From Pantoea phytobeneficialis (GTDB taxonomy: Bacteria > Pseudomonadota > Gammaproteobacteria > Enterobacterales > Enterobacteriaceae): a stretch of 64,000 nucleotides of DNA. Below the pieces are notes generated by a model. The model was not told where the DNA came from, did no database searches, and was given only the letters and a program-made list of their open reading frames with translations. Positions 37,914 to 46,739 of the stretch are shown in pieces. The stretch spans positions 592,761 to 656,760 of the forward strand of contig NZ_CP024637.1 in the NCBI RefSeq assembly GCF_009728735.1, written 5' to 3'. The position numbers and the translations under genes are program-made. Numbering within the stretch: the first letter of the stretch is position 1; each line of letters begins with the position of its first letter.

Positions 37914-39354
37914 GGACGACTCCGGTAACAGCAGGATAGAAATGATTCCAGGGTTGAATGCGCTCAAAAGCGGCACTTGCCGCCAGCACCAGGCCATCGT
38001 CCAGATGACGACCTACAATCTGCATGCCAATCGGTAACCCGCTGGCAGTGAAGCCTGCCGGGACGGATGCCGCCGGTTGGCCGGTAAAATTGAAAGGAAA
38101 ACAGAAAGAGAGCCAGTGGTCGCTGCGAACCATGCGACCATCAATGATCTCCGGGCCTTGCATGCCCAACGGGAACGGAGGTGTGGCTAACGTGGGCGTC
38201 AGCAGCAGGTCGTACCCCTGCATAAAGCGCCACAGTTGATTACTGAGTTTTTTGCGCGCCACCAGCGCATCGGTGAAGGTTTCCGCCTGCCAGTTATGTT
38301 GCAGCATGGCAGCCAGATGGGGAGACATGCGCGACCCCAGTTGCGTACGCAGGTCTCGCATGCCATTCAGGTCGCTTTCCAGTGCCACCAGCGCTGAAAA
38401 AGCGGCAACTTCATCTTCGATCGCCGGGTTAACCTCCTCCAGCTCTGCCCCGAGTTCGCGAGCAAAGCGACGCGCGGCGGCAGTCACAACGTCGCGCACT
38501 TCAGCGTCGACCGCCACATAACCAAAGTCCACGCTAAAGGCGATACGTAAGCCCCGCAGCGGTTTGTCCAGCGCTTGCAGCCAGTCCACGTCACTACAGG
38601 GAATGGAGTGTCGGTCACGCATATCCGGGCCAGCCATCACCGACATCATCAGCGCGGCATCTCGCACGCTGCGCGTCATCGGCCCGATATGTTCCAGCGA
38701 CTCCCAACTGGAAACGCCCGGATAGCGTTCGTCACGGCAACCGGGCCACAGCGGCACCCGCCCCATCGACGCTTTTAAGCCATAGACGCCGCAATGCGCG
38801 GCCGGAATACGTACCGATCCCCCACCATCGCTGCCTAACGCGACAGGACAGAGCCGGGCCGCCAGTGCGGCTCCCGAACCGGCGCTGGAACCACCGGGAG
38901 TTTTGCTCAGGTCCCACGGATTGCGCGGTGACGGGAACAGCGGATTGTGCCCGACACCGCTATAACCAAATTCCGGCGCGGTGGTTTTCCCCAACAACAC
39001 CGCATCTGCCGCCAGCAGGCGCTCGACAGTGATGTCATCTTCATCCGGGATAAAATCGGCATAGGCGGCGGAACCGGACGTGGTTTTTACTCCGGCAGTG
39101 CAAATCAAGTCCTTCACCGCCAAAGGCACCCCGGCCAGCGCGCCGAGGGGTTCCCCTTTCAGCCGTCTGCTGTCAATTGCGCTGGCTTGTGCCAACGCCC
39201 TCTCCGGCACCAGGGTACAAAAAGCCTGCACTTGCGGTTCCCGCTGCGCCAGGCGATCAAACGCCGCTTGCGTTAGTTCGCGTGCTGAAACCTCGCCGTT
39301 GCGCACCAATGTCGCCAGCAACGTTGCATCGCCATCCAGTAACTCATCAAACAT
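37906..39354 (-). CDS. Amidase-signature family hydrolase
   Basis: 482 residues. The Ser-cisSer-Lys triad is visible: K in GVPLAVKDLI, the cis-serine in TPGGSSAGSGAA and the nucleophile serine in GSDGGGSVRIPAA. Family members include AtzE/AtzF-like carboxybiuret and allophanate hydrolases, and general amidases. Being first in the operon with an NCS1 permease and an isochorismatase-fold hydrolase, it may act on the product of that enzyme. The exact substrate is not predictable. Confidence 0.87.
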   Translation of the reverse strand: MFDELLDGDATLLATLVRNGEVSARELTQAAFDRLAQREPQVQAFCTLVPERALAQASAIDSRRLKGEPLGALAGVPLAVKDLICTAGVKTTSGSAAYADFIPDEDDITVERLLAADAVLLGKTTAPEFGYSGVGHNPLFPSPRNPWDLSKTPGGSSAGSGAALAARLCPVALGSDGGGSVRIPAAHCGVYGLKASMGRVPLWPGCRDERYPGVSSWESLEHIGPMTRSVRDAALMMSVMAGPDMRDRHSIPCSDVDWLQALDKPLRGLRIAFSVDFGYVAVDAEVRDVVTAAARRFARELGAELEEVNPAIEDEVAAFSALVALESDLNGMRDLRTQLGSRMSPHLAAMLQHNWQAETFTDALVARKKLSNQLWRFMQGYDLLLTPTLATPPFPLGMQGPEIIDGRMVRSDHWLSFCFPFNFTGQPAASVPAGFTASGLPIGMQIVGRHLDDGLVLAASAAFERIQPWNHFYPAVTGVVHE

Positions 39355-39572
39355 GACTTTCTCCGGGATAATCGGGGTTACCCGGAGTCAGTGCAGATCG
39401 CGTGCCACATTGCGCAGCCAGAACGGCGACAAAACCAGAAAGTCAGTCAGGATACGGACTTGGATACAAGATCGAATTCTTATAACAAACTCTTGTTAGC
39501 ATTATTGCTAGCAATGCACTAAAACGGCGCGTGGGTTGCGGCAAAACCGGGCACTGGAGTGCGATGCGAAGA

Positions 39573-40493
39573 TCATTCCTTCACCTCTGACTCATAGAAG
39601 AAGTTACACAACAACTGCCAGAGATAGCTGGCTGCCGGGGTGAAACGATGATCGACGCTGCGCAGTAAATGACACTGGCTTTCGCGCGCGATACGGTGAT
39701 CGATGGGTATCGCGCGTAATCCCTGCTCCAGCAAGGCGCGCGGTACCGCCTGTTGGGTCATAAATGCGATCCCTAACCCGGCCTGACACAGCGACAGCGC
39801 ACTGGAAAACAGGTTGCAGCAGTATGCCGGTGCCAGCACCTGTCCTTCACTTTTGAAGATGGCGCTGAGATAACGTTGCAGACCAAAGGTGTCGCTCATG
39901 GCGATCAGACGGTGCTGAGTCAACTCCGCCACGCTGATTGACGAGTAACGGGCAATCGGGTGGTCCGGCGTCACAATGGCGCAGATTGGCCCGCGCGTAA
40001 AACTATGACTTTTTAGCCCTGGCGGCCCGGCAGTACCAAAACCGACCGCCATATCCACCTCACCGCGCATAATCAGGTCAACGGTGGTTTGCATATCCCC
40101 CGAACTGATATCGATAAATACGCCCGGCCAGGCAACGGAGAACTCCTGCAAAACATGGTTAACCACCTCTTCCACCATGCCCTGGCCTATGCGCAACGTG
40201 ACCGATCCACCGCGCATATGTCGCATATCCCGCAGTTGCCGCTCCAGCAGTTTGCGCCGCTGCGTGGTTTGCGCATAATCCTCGGCCAGCAACTTACCGG
40301 CCTCCGTGAGCACCACATTGCGCCCGCGCCGCTCCAGCAGCGGCAATTGCAGGCTCCGTTCGAGCAGCGATAGCTGGCGGCTGACTACCGATGGGTTGAT
40401 CCCGAGCGCATCTGCGGCACGACGGATACCGCCCTGCATCCCTACTTCATATAAATAACTTATCGCTTTCTCGGGATAAGCGGCATTTGTCAT
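39573..40493 (-). CDS. LysR-family regulator between two catabolic modules
   Basis: 306 residues with the helix-turn-helix GGIRRAADALGINPSVVSRQ and a normal effector domain. It is divergent from the M20 peptidase gene (112 bases between starts) and stands upstream of, and in the same direction as, the amidase operon (218 bases). It is therefore a candidate controller of the peptidase-carrier pair and possibly of the amidase set. Confidence 0.85.
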   Translation of the reverse strand: MTNAAYPEKAISYLYEVGMQGGIRRAADALGINPSVVSRQLSLLERSLQLPLLERRGRNVVLTEAGKLLAEDYAQTTQRRKLLERQLRDMRHMRGGSVTLRIGQGMVEEVVNHVLQEFSVAWPGVFIDISSGDMQTTVDLIMRGEVDMAVGFGTAGPPGLKSHSFTRGPICAIVTPDHPIARYSSISVAELTQHRLIAMSDTFGLQRYLSAIFKSEGQVLAPAYCCNLFSSALSLCQAGLGIAFMTQQAVPRALLEQGLRAIPIDHRIARESQCHLLRSVDHRFTPAASYLWQLLCNFFYESEVKE

Positions 40494-40605
40494 AAGATAA
40501 GCCTATCTGTTGCTTTCAGGTCAACAATTCTAGCATTCCCAGTTCATTTTTAACCGCTGACTTTTCTGCGCATACTGCCGTCTGGACTAAGGCAGGAAAA
40601 CATAA

Positions 40606-41751
40606 ATGAACCATATAAAAAATTACTTACAGCAACACGCCGACGAGATTCTGGGTGATATCAAGCGACTGGTACAGGCGGAATCACCTTCACTCGACAA
40701 AGCCGCCGTTGACCGTTGTGGCGAAGTGCTACAGGGTATTTTTCAGCAGCGCCTGGGGATCAGTGCTGAAGTCGATCATCAACCGAGCTACGGCAACCAT
40801 TTGCGTTTTGCGCTGGGTGAACATGGCCCGCAAACCACTGTGATCGGCCATTTTGACACCGTCTGGGATCATGGCGAGTTAGCGCTGCGTGAAGAGGATG
40901 GCAAATTCTATGGCCCCGGCGTGCTGGATATGAAAGCCGGGCTGGTACAGGCCATTTGGGCGGTGCGCGCGCTGGTGCAACTCAATCTATTGACCGATCA
41001 ACGCATTGTGTTCCTGTGCAACAGCGATGAAGAAGTGGGTAGCCCCAGCTCCAGCGACTGGATTGGTCGCCACGCGATGGGTTCAGAGCAGGTGCTGGTG
41101 GTGGAACCGGCGGAAGTCGGCAGCGGCGCGCTGAAGGTTGCGCGCAAAGGCACCGGACGTTATGACGTGGTGATCACCGGTCTGGCTGCCCATGCGGGCA
41201 ACAACCCCGAAGAAGGCGTCAGCGCCGTACAGGAGATGGCACATCAAATCCACGCCCTGCACGCCCTGAATGACCCGGCGCGCGGCACCACGGTGAATGT
41301 CGGCATCGCCAATGGCGGCAGCCGCATTAACGTGGTGGCTGACCATGCCGAATTGGGTATTGATACGCGTGTCACCAGTGAAGAAGAAGCGCAACGCATT
41401 CATGCCGCCATCAGCAACCTGCAAGCGGTGATGCCAGGGATTACCCTGAAAGTGACCGGTGAGCAGGGACGACCGCCAATGCGCCAAACCCCGGCTTCTG
41501 GCTTGCTGCTGGAACGGGCACAACGCGTCGCCCTGCAACTCGGATTTGCCGTTGAAGGCAAATCCGTCGGCGGCGGCAGCGATGGCAACTTCACCGCTGC
41601 ATTGGGGCTGCCGACGCTGGATGGCCTCGGCGCGACTGGCCGGGGTATCCACGCGCGTCATGAACACATCAATATTGCCGATATCGTACCGCGTGCCGCT
41701 CTGGTTGCCGGTATTATCCTCAGCGACAGCACAGCAGGTGACGCAGCATGA
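40606..41751 (+). CDS. M20-family metallopeptidase, carboxypeptidase G2-like
   Basis: 381 residues. Zinc ligands expected for M20A are seen as H in VIGHFDTVW, D in GVLDMKAG, E in SDEEVGSPSS (general base followed by ligand), E in VVEPAE and H in IHARHEH. The dimerisation domain covers about 180-290. CPG2-type enzymes remove glutamate or another amino acid from an N-acyl or peptide conjugate. The carrier gene follows with a four-base overlap, so uptake and hydrolysis of the same conjugate is likely. Confidence 0.88.
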   Translation: MNHIKNYLQQHADEILGDIKRLVQAESPSLDKAAVDRCGEVLQGIFQQRLGISAEVDHQPSYGNHLRFALGEHGPQTTVIGHFDTVWDHGELALREEDGKFYGPGVLDMKAGLVQAIWAVRALVQLNLLTDQRIVFLCNSDEEVGSPSSSDWIGRHAMGSEQVLVVEPAEVGSGALKVARKGTGRYDVVITGLAAHAGNNPEEGVSAVQEMAHQIHALHALNDPARGTTVNVGIANGGSRINVVADHAELGIDTRVTSEEEAQRIHAAISNLQAVMPGITLKVTGEQGRPPMRQTPASGLLLERAQRVALQLGFAVEGKSVGGGSDGNFTAALGLPTLDGLGATGRGIHARHEHINIADIVPRAALVAGIILSDSTAGDAA

Positions 41752-43145
41752 GTCAGGTAAACATTGCGCCATCTGCCAGCGTGTCGGCAGCCCGTCCTGC
41801 GGGACAAAGCCCGTATCTGCTGCTGTTTATTATGCTGGTGGTGGCGGCTGTCGCCACCTGGCTGATCCCGGCTGGCGCATTCGATTACGAAACCCGCGAG
41901 GGGATTAAATTTGCGGTGAAAGGCAGCCTGCATGCTGTGCCGCAGTCCGGTGTGTATCCGCTGGAGATCTTCACCGCGATTGCCGATGGCATGGTGAAAG
42001 CCGCACCGATTATCTTTTTGATTCTGTTCACCGGTGGTGTGCTGGCGGTGGTGGAGTCAACCGGGGCGATTAAAACCGCACTGAACTCCCTCGCCCGCAG
42101 TACCCGCCTGAGCGATACCCGCATCATCCTGATCTTCGGTGTGATTTTCGCCATTCTCGGCACCACGGGTGCGGTGATCAATGCGGTGGTGGCTTTCGTT
42201 CCCATCGGTTTGCTGGTGTCGCGTTCGCTGGGATTGTCGCCGATCCTTGGCGCATCGCTGGTGTATCTCTCCTGCGCCGCCGGGTTTAACGTCTCGGTAT
42301 TAGGTCCGGCCACCACCGGGCTGACGCAGCATTTGGCACAACTGCCGATTTTTTCCGGCATGCTGCTGCGCGGGCTGACTTTTTTGCTGTTTGCGTTTAG
42401 CGCGATGGGGTATTTGATCTGGTCAGTACGCAAGGCACGTAAGGCCGGTGAGCTACGTCCCAAACAGACGGAGACGCAGGATGCCACACTGGTGGTGACA
42501 CCGCGACATAAGTTGATTCTGGTGACCTGTGCGCTGGCGCTGATTATTTTTATCAGCGGTGCCGTCAGACTGCATTGGGGCACCAATGAAATGTCGGCCA
42601 TGTTTGTCTTGCTGGCGATTGTCGTCGGATTGATTGGTCGTATGTCTGGCACCGATATCGCCAACACCTTCCTTTCCGGCTGCTCTGGTCTGGTAAAGGG
42701 CGGGTTTATCGTCGGTCTGGCGGGCGCGGTTTCACTGGTGCTGCAACAGGGTCATGTACTCGATCCTATCGTGGGGTTCCTGACCGATTTGCTGGCCCCG
42801 GTGCCGCAAAAAGTCGCGGCCATTGGCATGTTTATCAGCGCAGCATTGATTCACTTTGGCATCTCATCCGGTTCCGGCGAATCGGCGGTGCTGATCCCGA
42901 TCTTCTCACCGCTGGGCGATAACCTCGGCCTGACCCGCCAGGTCACAGTGCAAACGGTGTTGCTGGGCGAAGGTATCGTGAATTGCATCAGTCCGACGTC
43001 GGGCGTGTTGATGGCGGTGCTGGCGACCGCCGGTATCCCGTTCGGCAAGTGGCTACGTTTTATTGCGCCGCTGATTGCGGTGTGGTTTGCCATTTGCGTG
43101 GTGATGCTGCTGATCGGTGTCTCAATCAAGTGGGGACCGTTCTGA
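41748..43145 (+). CDS. YfcC/DcuC-family membrane carrier
   Basis: 465 residues with about 12 hydrophobic segments. The blocks ILGTTGAVINAVVAFVPIGLLV and FGISSGSGESAVLIPIFSPLGD are typical of YfcC/ArcD-like proteins of the ion-transporter superfamily. Members carry C4-dicarboxylates, basic amino acids or short peptides. Coupled by ATGA overlap to the M20 peptidase gene. A repeat-based terminator follows. Confidence 0.85.
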   Translation: MSQVNIAPSASVSAARPAGQSPYLLLFIMLVVAAVATWLIPAGAFDYETREGIKFAVKGSLHAVPQSGVYPLEIFTAIADGMVKAAPIIFLILFTGGVLAVVESTGAIKTALNSLARSTRLSDTRIILIFGVIFAILGTTGAVINAVVAFVPIGLLVSRSLGLSPILGASLVYLSCAAGFNVSVLGPATTGLTQHLAQLPIFSGMLLRGLTFLLFAFSAMGYLIWSVRKARKAGELRPKQTETQDATLVVTPRHKLILVTCALALIIFISGAVRLHWGTNEMSAMFVLLAIVVGLIGRMSGTDIANTFLSGCSGLVKGGFIVGLAGAVSLVLQQGHVLDPIVGFLTDLLAPVPQKVAAIGMFISAALIHFGISSGSGESAVLIPIFSPLGDNLGLTRQVTVQTVLLGEGIVNCISPTSGVLMAVLATAGIPFGKWLRFIAPLIAVWFAICVVMLLIGVSIKWGPF

Positions 43146-43163
43146 TTTTATAATCCGCAACAA

Positions 43164-43241
43164 GCGTAACGGCGTGATTTATCACGCCGTTTTTTTTGCC
43201 CGCGTTGGTGGAAAACTGCGCGATAAATCGCGCTGCTGCGG
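43164..43241. repeat. Paired palindromic repeat with terminator arm
   Basis: Two diverged facing copies. The left arm, AACGGCGTGA-TTTA-TCACGCCGTT plus a run of eight T (43168-43197), is a textbook intrinsic terminator for the carrier operon. The compensatory change from GCGCG to GGCGTG/CACGCC keeps the stem paired. Confidence 0.82.
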
Positions 43242-43321
43242 ATTACCCACCTTCTGGCTACCCTCAGATCAACTCACACAACATTTCACTGTTGCGGTTT
43301 TGTTATTTTCGCTGCATATTA

Positions 43322-43349
43322 CGAATGAAAGTTAAAATTAATTCATTCG
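43322..43349. promoter_or_regulatory. Inverted repeat upstream of ybiU
   Basis: CGAATGAA and TTCATTCG are exact reverse complements 12 bases apart, ending 28 bases before the ybiU ATG. It could be an operator in the ybiU leader. Confidence 0.5.
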
Positions 43350-43377
43350 AAACCTCGTACCCGGATCAGGAGTTGCT

Positions 43378-44640
43378 ATGAACATGCCTTTTACTGCGGT
43401 AACCCTCCCAGAAGATCACAAGGCGAAAATCCGCCTGATGAAACAACAACTCAGAAAACAAATTGGCGATGTCGAAGGTTTATTCCTTCAAGTGAAAGCC
43501 AAAATCAACCAGGCCATTGCGCAGGCGAAGGAAGATGAAGCACAACGCGGCACGGCCTGGCCGATGGTGAACTGGCGAGATATCGCAGAGAAGAATGTCT
43601 CTCAGGAACAAATCGACTTTATCAAACGTCGTGGCTGCGTGGTGGTGAAACAAAACTTTGCCCGCGAGGAAGCGCTGGCGTGGGATAAAGCGATGCTCGA
43701 TTATCTTGAGCTGAACGATTTTGATCGTCAGTATCGTGGTCCGGGTGACAGTTTCTTTGGCAGCCTCGAGGCTTCCAGGCCGGAAATTTATCCCATCTAC
43801 TGGTCCAAATCGCAGATGGAAGCCCGCCAAAGTGAAGGGATCTCGCTGACACAATCGTTCCTGAACCGGCTGTGGAAATTTCAGTCTGGTGACGTGACCT
43901 GGTTTGACCCGGATGTCAGCATCATTTATCCCGACCGCATCCGCCGTCGTCTGCCCGGCACCACCTCCAAAGGGCTAGGTGCCCACACCGATTCCGGTGC
44001 GCTGGAGCGTTGGCTGCTGCCCGCTTATCAGCAGGTATTCAGCAAAATCTTCAATAACCAGTTTGCAGACTACGATCCCTGGGATGCCGCCCATCGTACC
44101 GACGTCAATGAATATGATGTGGCGAATACCACCAAATGTTCCGCCTTCCGAACGTTCCAGGGCTGGACGGCGCTTTCGGATATGGAAGCCGGTCAGGGAT
44201 TGCTGCATGTGGTGCCGGTGCCGGAAGCAATGGCGTATGTGCTATTGCGTCCGTTGCTCAGTGATGTACCGGAAGATGAACTGTGCGGCGTGGCACCCGG
44301 TAAGGTGCTGCCGATCTCTGAGCGTTGGCATCCCGATTTGATTGAGGGCTTGTGTTCCATTCCGCCGTTGCAGGCAGGTGACTCGGTCTGGTGGCATTGC
44401 GATGTGATCCACGCCGTGGCCCCGGTTGAAGACCAACAGGGCTGGGGAAATGTGATGTATATTCCCGCCGCGCCGTTGTGCGATAAGAATCTGCGCTATG
44501 CCGAAAAAGTCGCGAATGCGCTGGACTTCGGTATCTCGCCCCCCGATTTCCCGCGCGAAGACTATGAACGCGACTGGCAGCAACGTTTCACCACCGCAGA
44601 CCTGAACGCCATCGGCAGACGTAGCCTGGGGTTAGCCTGA
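43378..44640 (+). CDS. ybiU: YbiU-family (DUF1479) protein, putative 2-oxoglutarate/Fe(II) oxygenase
   Basis: 420 residues, as in E. coli YbiU (421). The family is annotated as DUF1479, with a cupin-like core. The H-x-D pair in GLGAHTDSGALERW and a distal H in VWWHCDVIHAVAP fit the 2-His-1-carboxylate iron facial triad of 2-oxoglutarate oxygenases; this is inferred from the motif spacing. The substrate is unknown. A clean AGGAG lies six bases before the ATG. A terminator follows. Confidence 0.87.
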   Translation: MNMPFTAVTLPEDHKAKIRLMKQQLRKQIGDVEGLFLQVKAKINQAIAQAKEDEAQRGTAWPMVNWRDIAEKNVSQEQIDFIKRRGCVVVKQNFAREEALAWDKAMLDYLELNDFDRQYRGPGDSFFGSLEASRPEIYPIYWSKSQMEARQSEGISLTQSFLNRLWKFQSGDVTWFDPDVSIIYPDRIRRRLPGTTSKGLGAHTDSGALERWLLPAYQQVFSKIFNNQFADYDPWDAAHRTDVNEYDVANTTKCSAFRTFQGWTALSDMEAGQGLLHVVPVPEAMAYVLLRPLLSDVPEDELCGVAPGKVLPISERWHPDLIEGLCSIPPLQAGDSVWWHCDVIHAVAPVEDQQGWGNVMYIPAAPLCDKNLRYAEKVANALDFGISPPDFPREDYERDWQQRFTTADLNAIGRRSLGLA

Positions 44641-44647
44641 CCGCCAT

Positions 44648-44675
44648 CCGCCCGGTGCTGCCGGGCGGGTTTCTG
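44648..44675 (+). terminator. Intrinsic terminator after ybiU
   Basis: CCGCCCGG-TGCTG-CCGGGCGG followed by GTTTCTGTT, seven bases past the ybiU stop. Confidence 0.75.
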
Positions 44676-44718
44676 TTACACTGCCGACATTATCCTAACC
44701 GTGCCAAAGCCTGATGCG

Positions 44719-45471
44719 ATGAATAGCCGACACCAACAGATTATCCAACTGGTAAATGAAAGGGGCAGCGTCACAGTTAACGAACTTTCGCAGTTAACCG
44801 GCGTTTCCGAAGTGACCATCCGCCAGGACCTTAACGCGCTGGAGCGCGAGAATTTCCTGCGCCGCGTTCACGGCTCCGCCGTCGCGCCCGACAGCGATGA
44901 TGTGGGTGCGCGCATGCGCACCCGTTACAAAATCAAACAGGCGATCGCCGAGCGCGCCGCCTCGCTCGTCAATGAAGGGGAAGCCATTTTCATTGAAGGC
45001 GGCAGCACCAACGCCCTGCTGGCGCGCTGTCTGGCTAACCGTAAAGATTTAACCATCATTACCGTTAGCCACTACATCGCCCAGGTGCTACGCGACTCGC
45101 AATGCGAGGTGATAATCCTCGGCGGCCAATACCAAAAAAGCAGCGAATCGGTGGTTGGCTCACTGACACGCTTCTGTATCCAGCACATCAATTTCCATAA
45201 AGCTTTTCTTGGCGTCGATGGCTGGCATGCGGAAACCGGTTTTACCGGCCGGGATATGATGCGCTGTGATGTGATCAATGCGGTGATGGCAAAGCATACC
45301 TACACCATCGCCATAACCGACTCCTCTAAATTTGGCGTGATCCATCCCTACCCCAGCTCTCCGGAACACCCGTTTGACGCGGTGATAACCGATGACGGCA
45401 TTCCTGCCGCCGCGCGGGAAAATCTGTCTGAAGCCGGGGTGCGGTTAGAACTGGTGACACAACCTGAGTAA
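44719..45471 (+). CDS. yciT: DeoR-family regulator YciT-like
   Basis: 250 residues from the ATG at 44719 (MNSRHQQIIQLV), chosen because E. coli YciT begins in the same way; an earlier in-frame GTG at 44701 has no better ribosome site. The DeoR helix-turn-helix (VNELSQLTGVSEVTIRQDLN) is followed by a sugar-phosphate-binding domain (IFIEGGSTNALLA, DGWHAETGFTGRDMMR). Its function in E. coli is a global regulator linked to osmolarity; the target here is unknown. Confidence 0.87.
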   Translation: MNSRHQQIIQLVNERGSVTVNELSQLTGVSEVTIRQDLNALERENFLRRVHGSAVAPDSDDVGARMRTRYKIKQAIAERAASLVNEGEAIFIEGGSTNALLARCLANRKDLTIITVSHYIAQVLRDSQCEVIILGGQYQKSSESVVGSLTRFCIQHINFHKAFLGVDGWHAETGFTGRDMMRCDVINAVMAKHTYTIAITDSSKFGVIHPYPSSPEHPFDAVITDDGIPAAARENLSEAGVRLELVTQPE

Positions 45472-45554
45472 TCTGGCAACGCACAAATTGATCGTTGCCC
45501 GGCCCTGGGATAAGCGCATCATGTCCTCCTTTGGCCTAAAACCAGGATCAACAC

Positions 45555-46652
45555 ATGAGCAAATTGTTTAGTCCCATCAAACTGGGGTCACTTGAACTGG
45601 ATAACCGCATTGTGATTGCCCCAATGTGCCAGTACTCGGCACAAGAAGGCTGTGCCACCGCATGGCATCGTATCCATCTGGGACAACTGGCGTTTTCTGG
45701 TGCCGGGTTATTGATCGTCGAAGCCACCGCCGTAGAAGCACAAGGACGCATTTCACCGCAGGATCTCGGTTTGTGGGATGACACAACGGAACAGGCCTTG
45801 CAGACGGTAGTGAACGATGTTCGTCAGTACGCCGATATTCGCCTTGGGATTCAGCTCAGTCATGCAGGACGCAAAGCGTCAACCTCCGCGCCCTGGCAGG
45901 GCGGTACGCAAATTCCGCTGGAGCAACAAGGCTGGCAAACCGTCGCACCTTCCGCCATCCCGATGCATGAAGGTGAGCACCCACCGACTCCCCTGACCCA
46001 TTCTGACCTTGCTCGCATTAAACAATCCTTCGTTGCCAGTGCCCTGCGCGCGGTACGCATTGGTTTTGAGCTGATTGAACTTCATGCCGCCCACGGTTAT
46101 CTGCTGCACCAGTTCCTGTCGCCGCTTGCAAACCAGCGAGAAGATGAATACGGCGGTAGCCTGGAAAATCGTATGCGCTTCCCGCTGGAAGTGCTGGAAG
46201 CGGTGCGTGCGGCCGTGCCTGATCATGTGGCCGTCGGCGTCAGGATCTCCGCTACCGACTGGGTCGAAGGTGGCTGGGATGTGAAGCAATCCGCTGAGTT
46301 CTGTCAGAAAATTGAAGCGCTTGGCTCAGCGTATGTGCATGTTTCCAGCGGAGGTTTGTCAGCACAGCAGAAAATTACCGTATCGGCGGGTTATCAGGTA
46401 CCGTTTGCCCGTGAGTTGCGCAAAATCACCCGTATGCCGGTGATCGCCGTCGGACTGATCACCGAACCACGCATGGCGGAAGATCTGTTACAGGACGGCG
46501 ACGCCGACCTGGTGGCCCTGGCGCGTGGCATTCTTTATGATCCGCGCTGGCCGTGGCATGCCGCAGCCGAGTTGGGTGCCAGCGTGCATGTGCCGCCCCA
46601 ATATCTGCGTTCAGAACCACATGGGGTCAAAGGCAGCATCAAAGCCCGTTAA
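45555..46652 (+). CDS. Old-yellow-enzyme family NADPH dehydrogenase (YqjM/XenA type)
   Basis: 365 residues, an FMN-bound TIM barrel. The thermophilic-like OYE signatures are APMCQYSA (with the flavin-tuning cysteine), GIQLSHAGRKAS, ELHAAHGYLLHQFLSPLAN and GGSLENRMRF. It reduces the C=C bond of activated alkenes such as enones, nitro-esters and quinones with NADPH. Nothing in the neighbourhood suggests a specific substrate. A paired repeat follows 14 bases after its stop. Confidence 0.9.
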   Translation: MSKLFSPIKLGSLELDNRIVIAPMCQYSAQEGCATAWHRIHLGQLAFSGAGLLIVEATAVEAQGRISPQDLGLWDDTTEQALQTVVNDVRQYADIRLGIQLSHAGRKASTSAPWQGGTQIPLEQQGWQTVAPSAIPMHEGEHPPTPLTHSDLARIKQSFVASALRAVRIGFELIELHAAHGYLLHQFLSPLANQREDEYGGSLENRMRFPLEVLEAVRAAVPDHVAVGVRISATDWVEGGWDVKQSAEFCQKIEALGSAYVHVSSGGLSAQQKITVSAGYQVPFARELRKITRMPVIAVGLITEPRMAEDLLQDGDADLVALARGILYDPRWPWHAAAELGASVHVPPQYLRSEPHGVKGSIKAR

Positions 46653-46666
46653 GCCTCCCCCCGGTC

Positions 46667-46739
46667 GTAGCGGCGCGATTTATCGCGCGGATTTTTCACG
46701 CATCGCGCACGAAATTGCCCGATAAATCGCGCCGCTACG
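46667..46739. repeat. Paired palindromic repeat overlapping the MocR stop codon
   Basis: Two facing canonical copies (left GTAGCGGCGCGATTTATCGC, right GATAAATCGCGCCGCTAC). The TAG inside the right arm's outer GTAG end is the stop codon of the minus-strand MocR gene. Confidence 0.85.
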
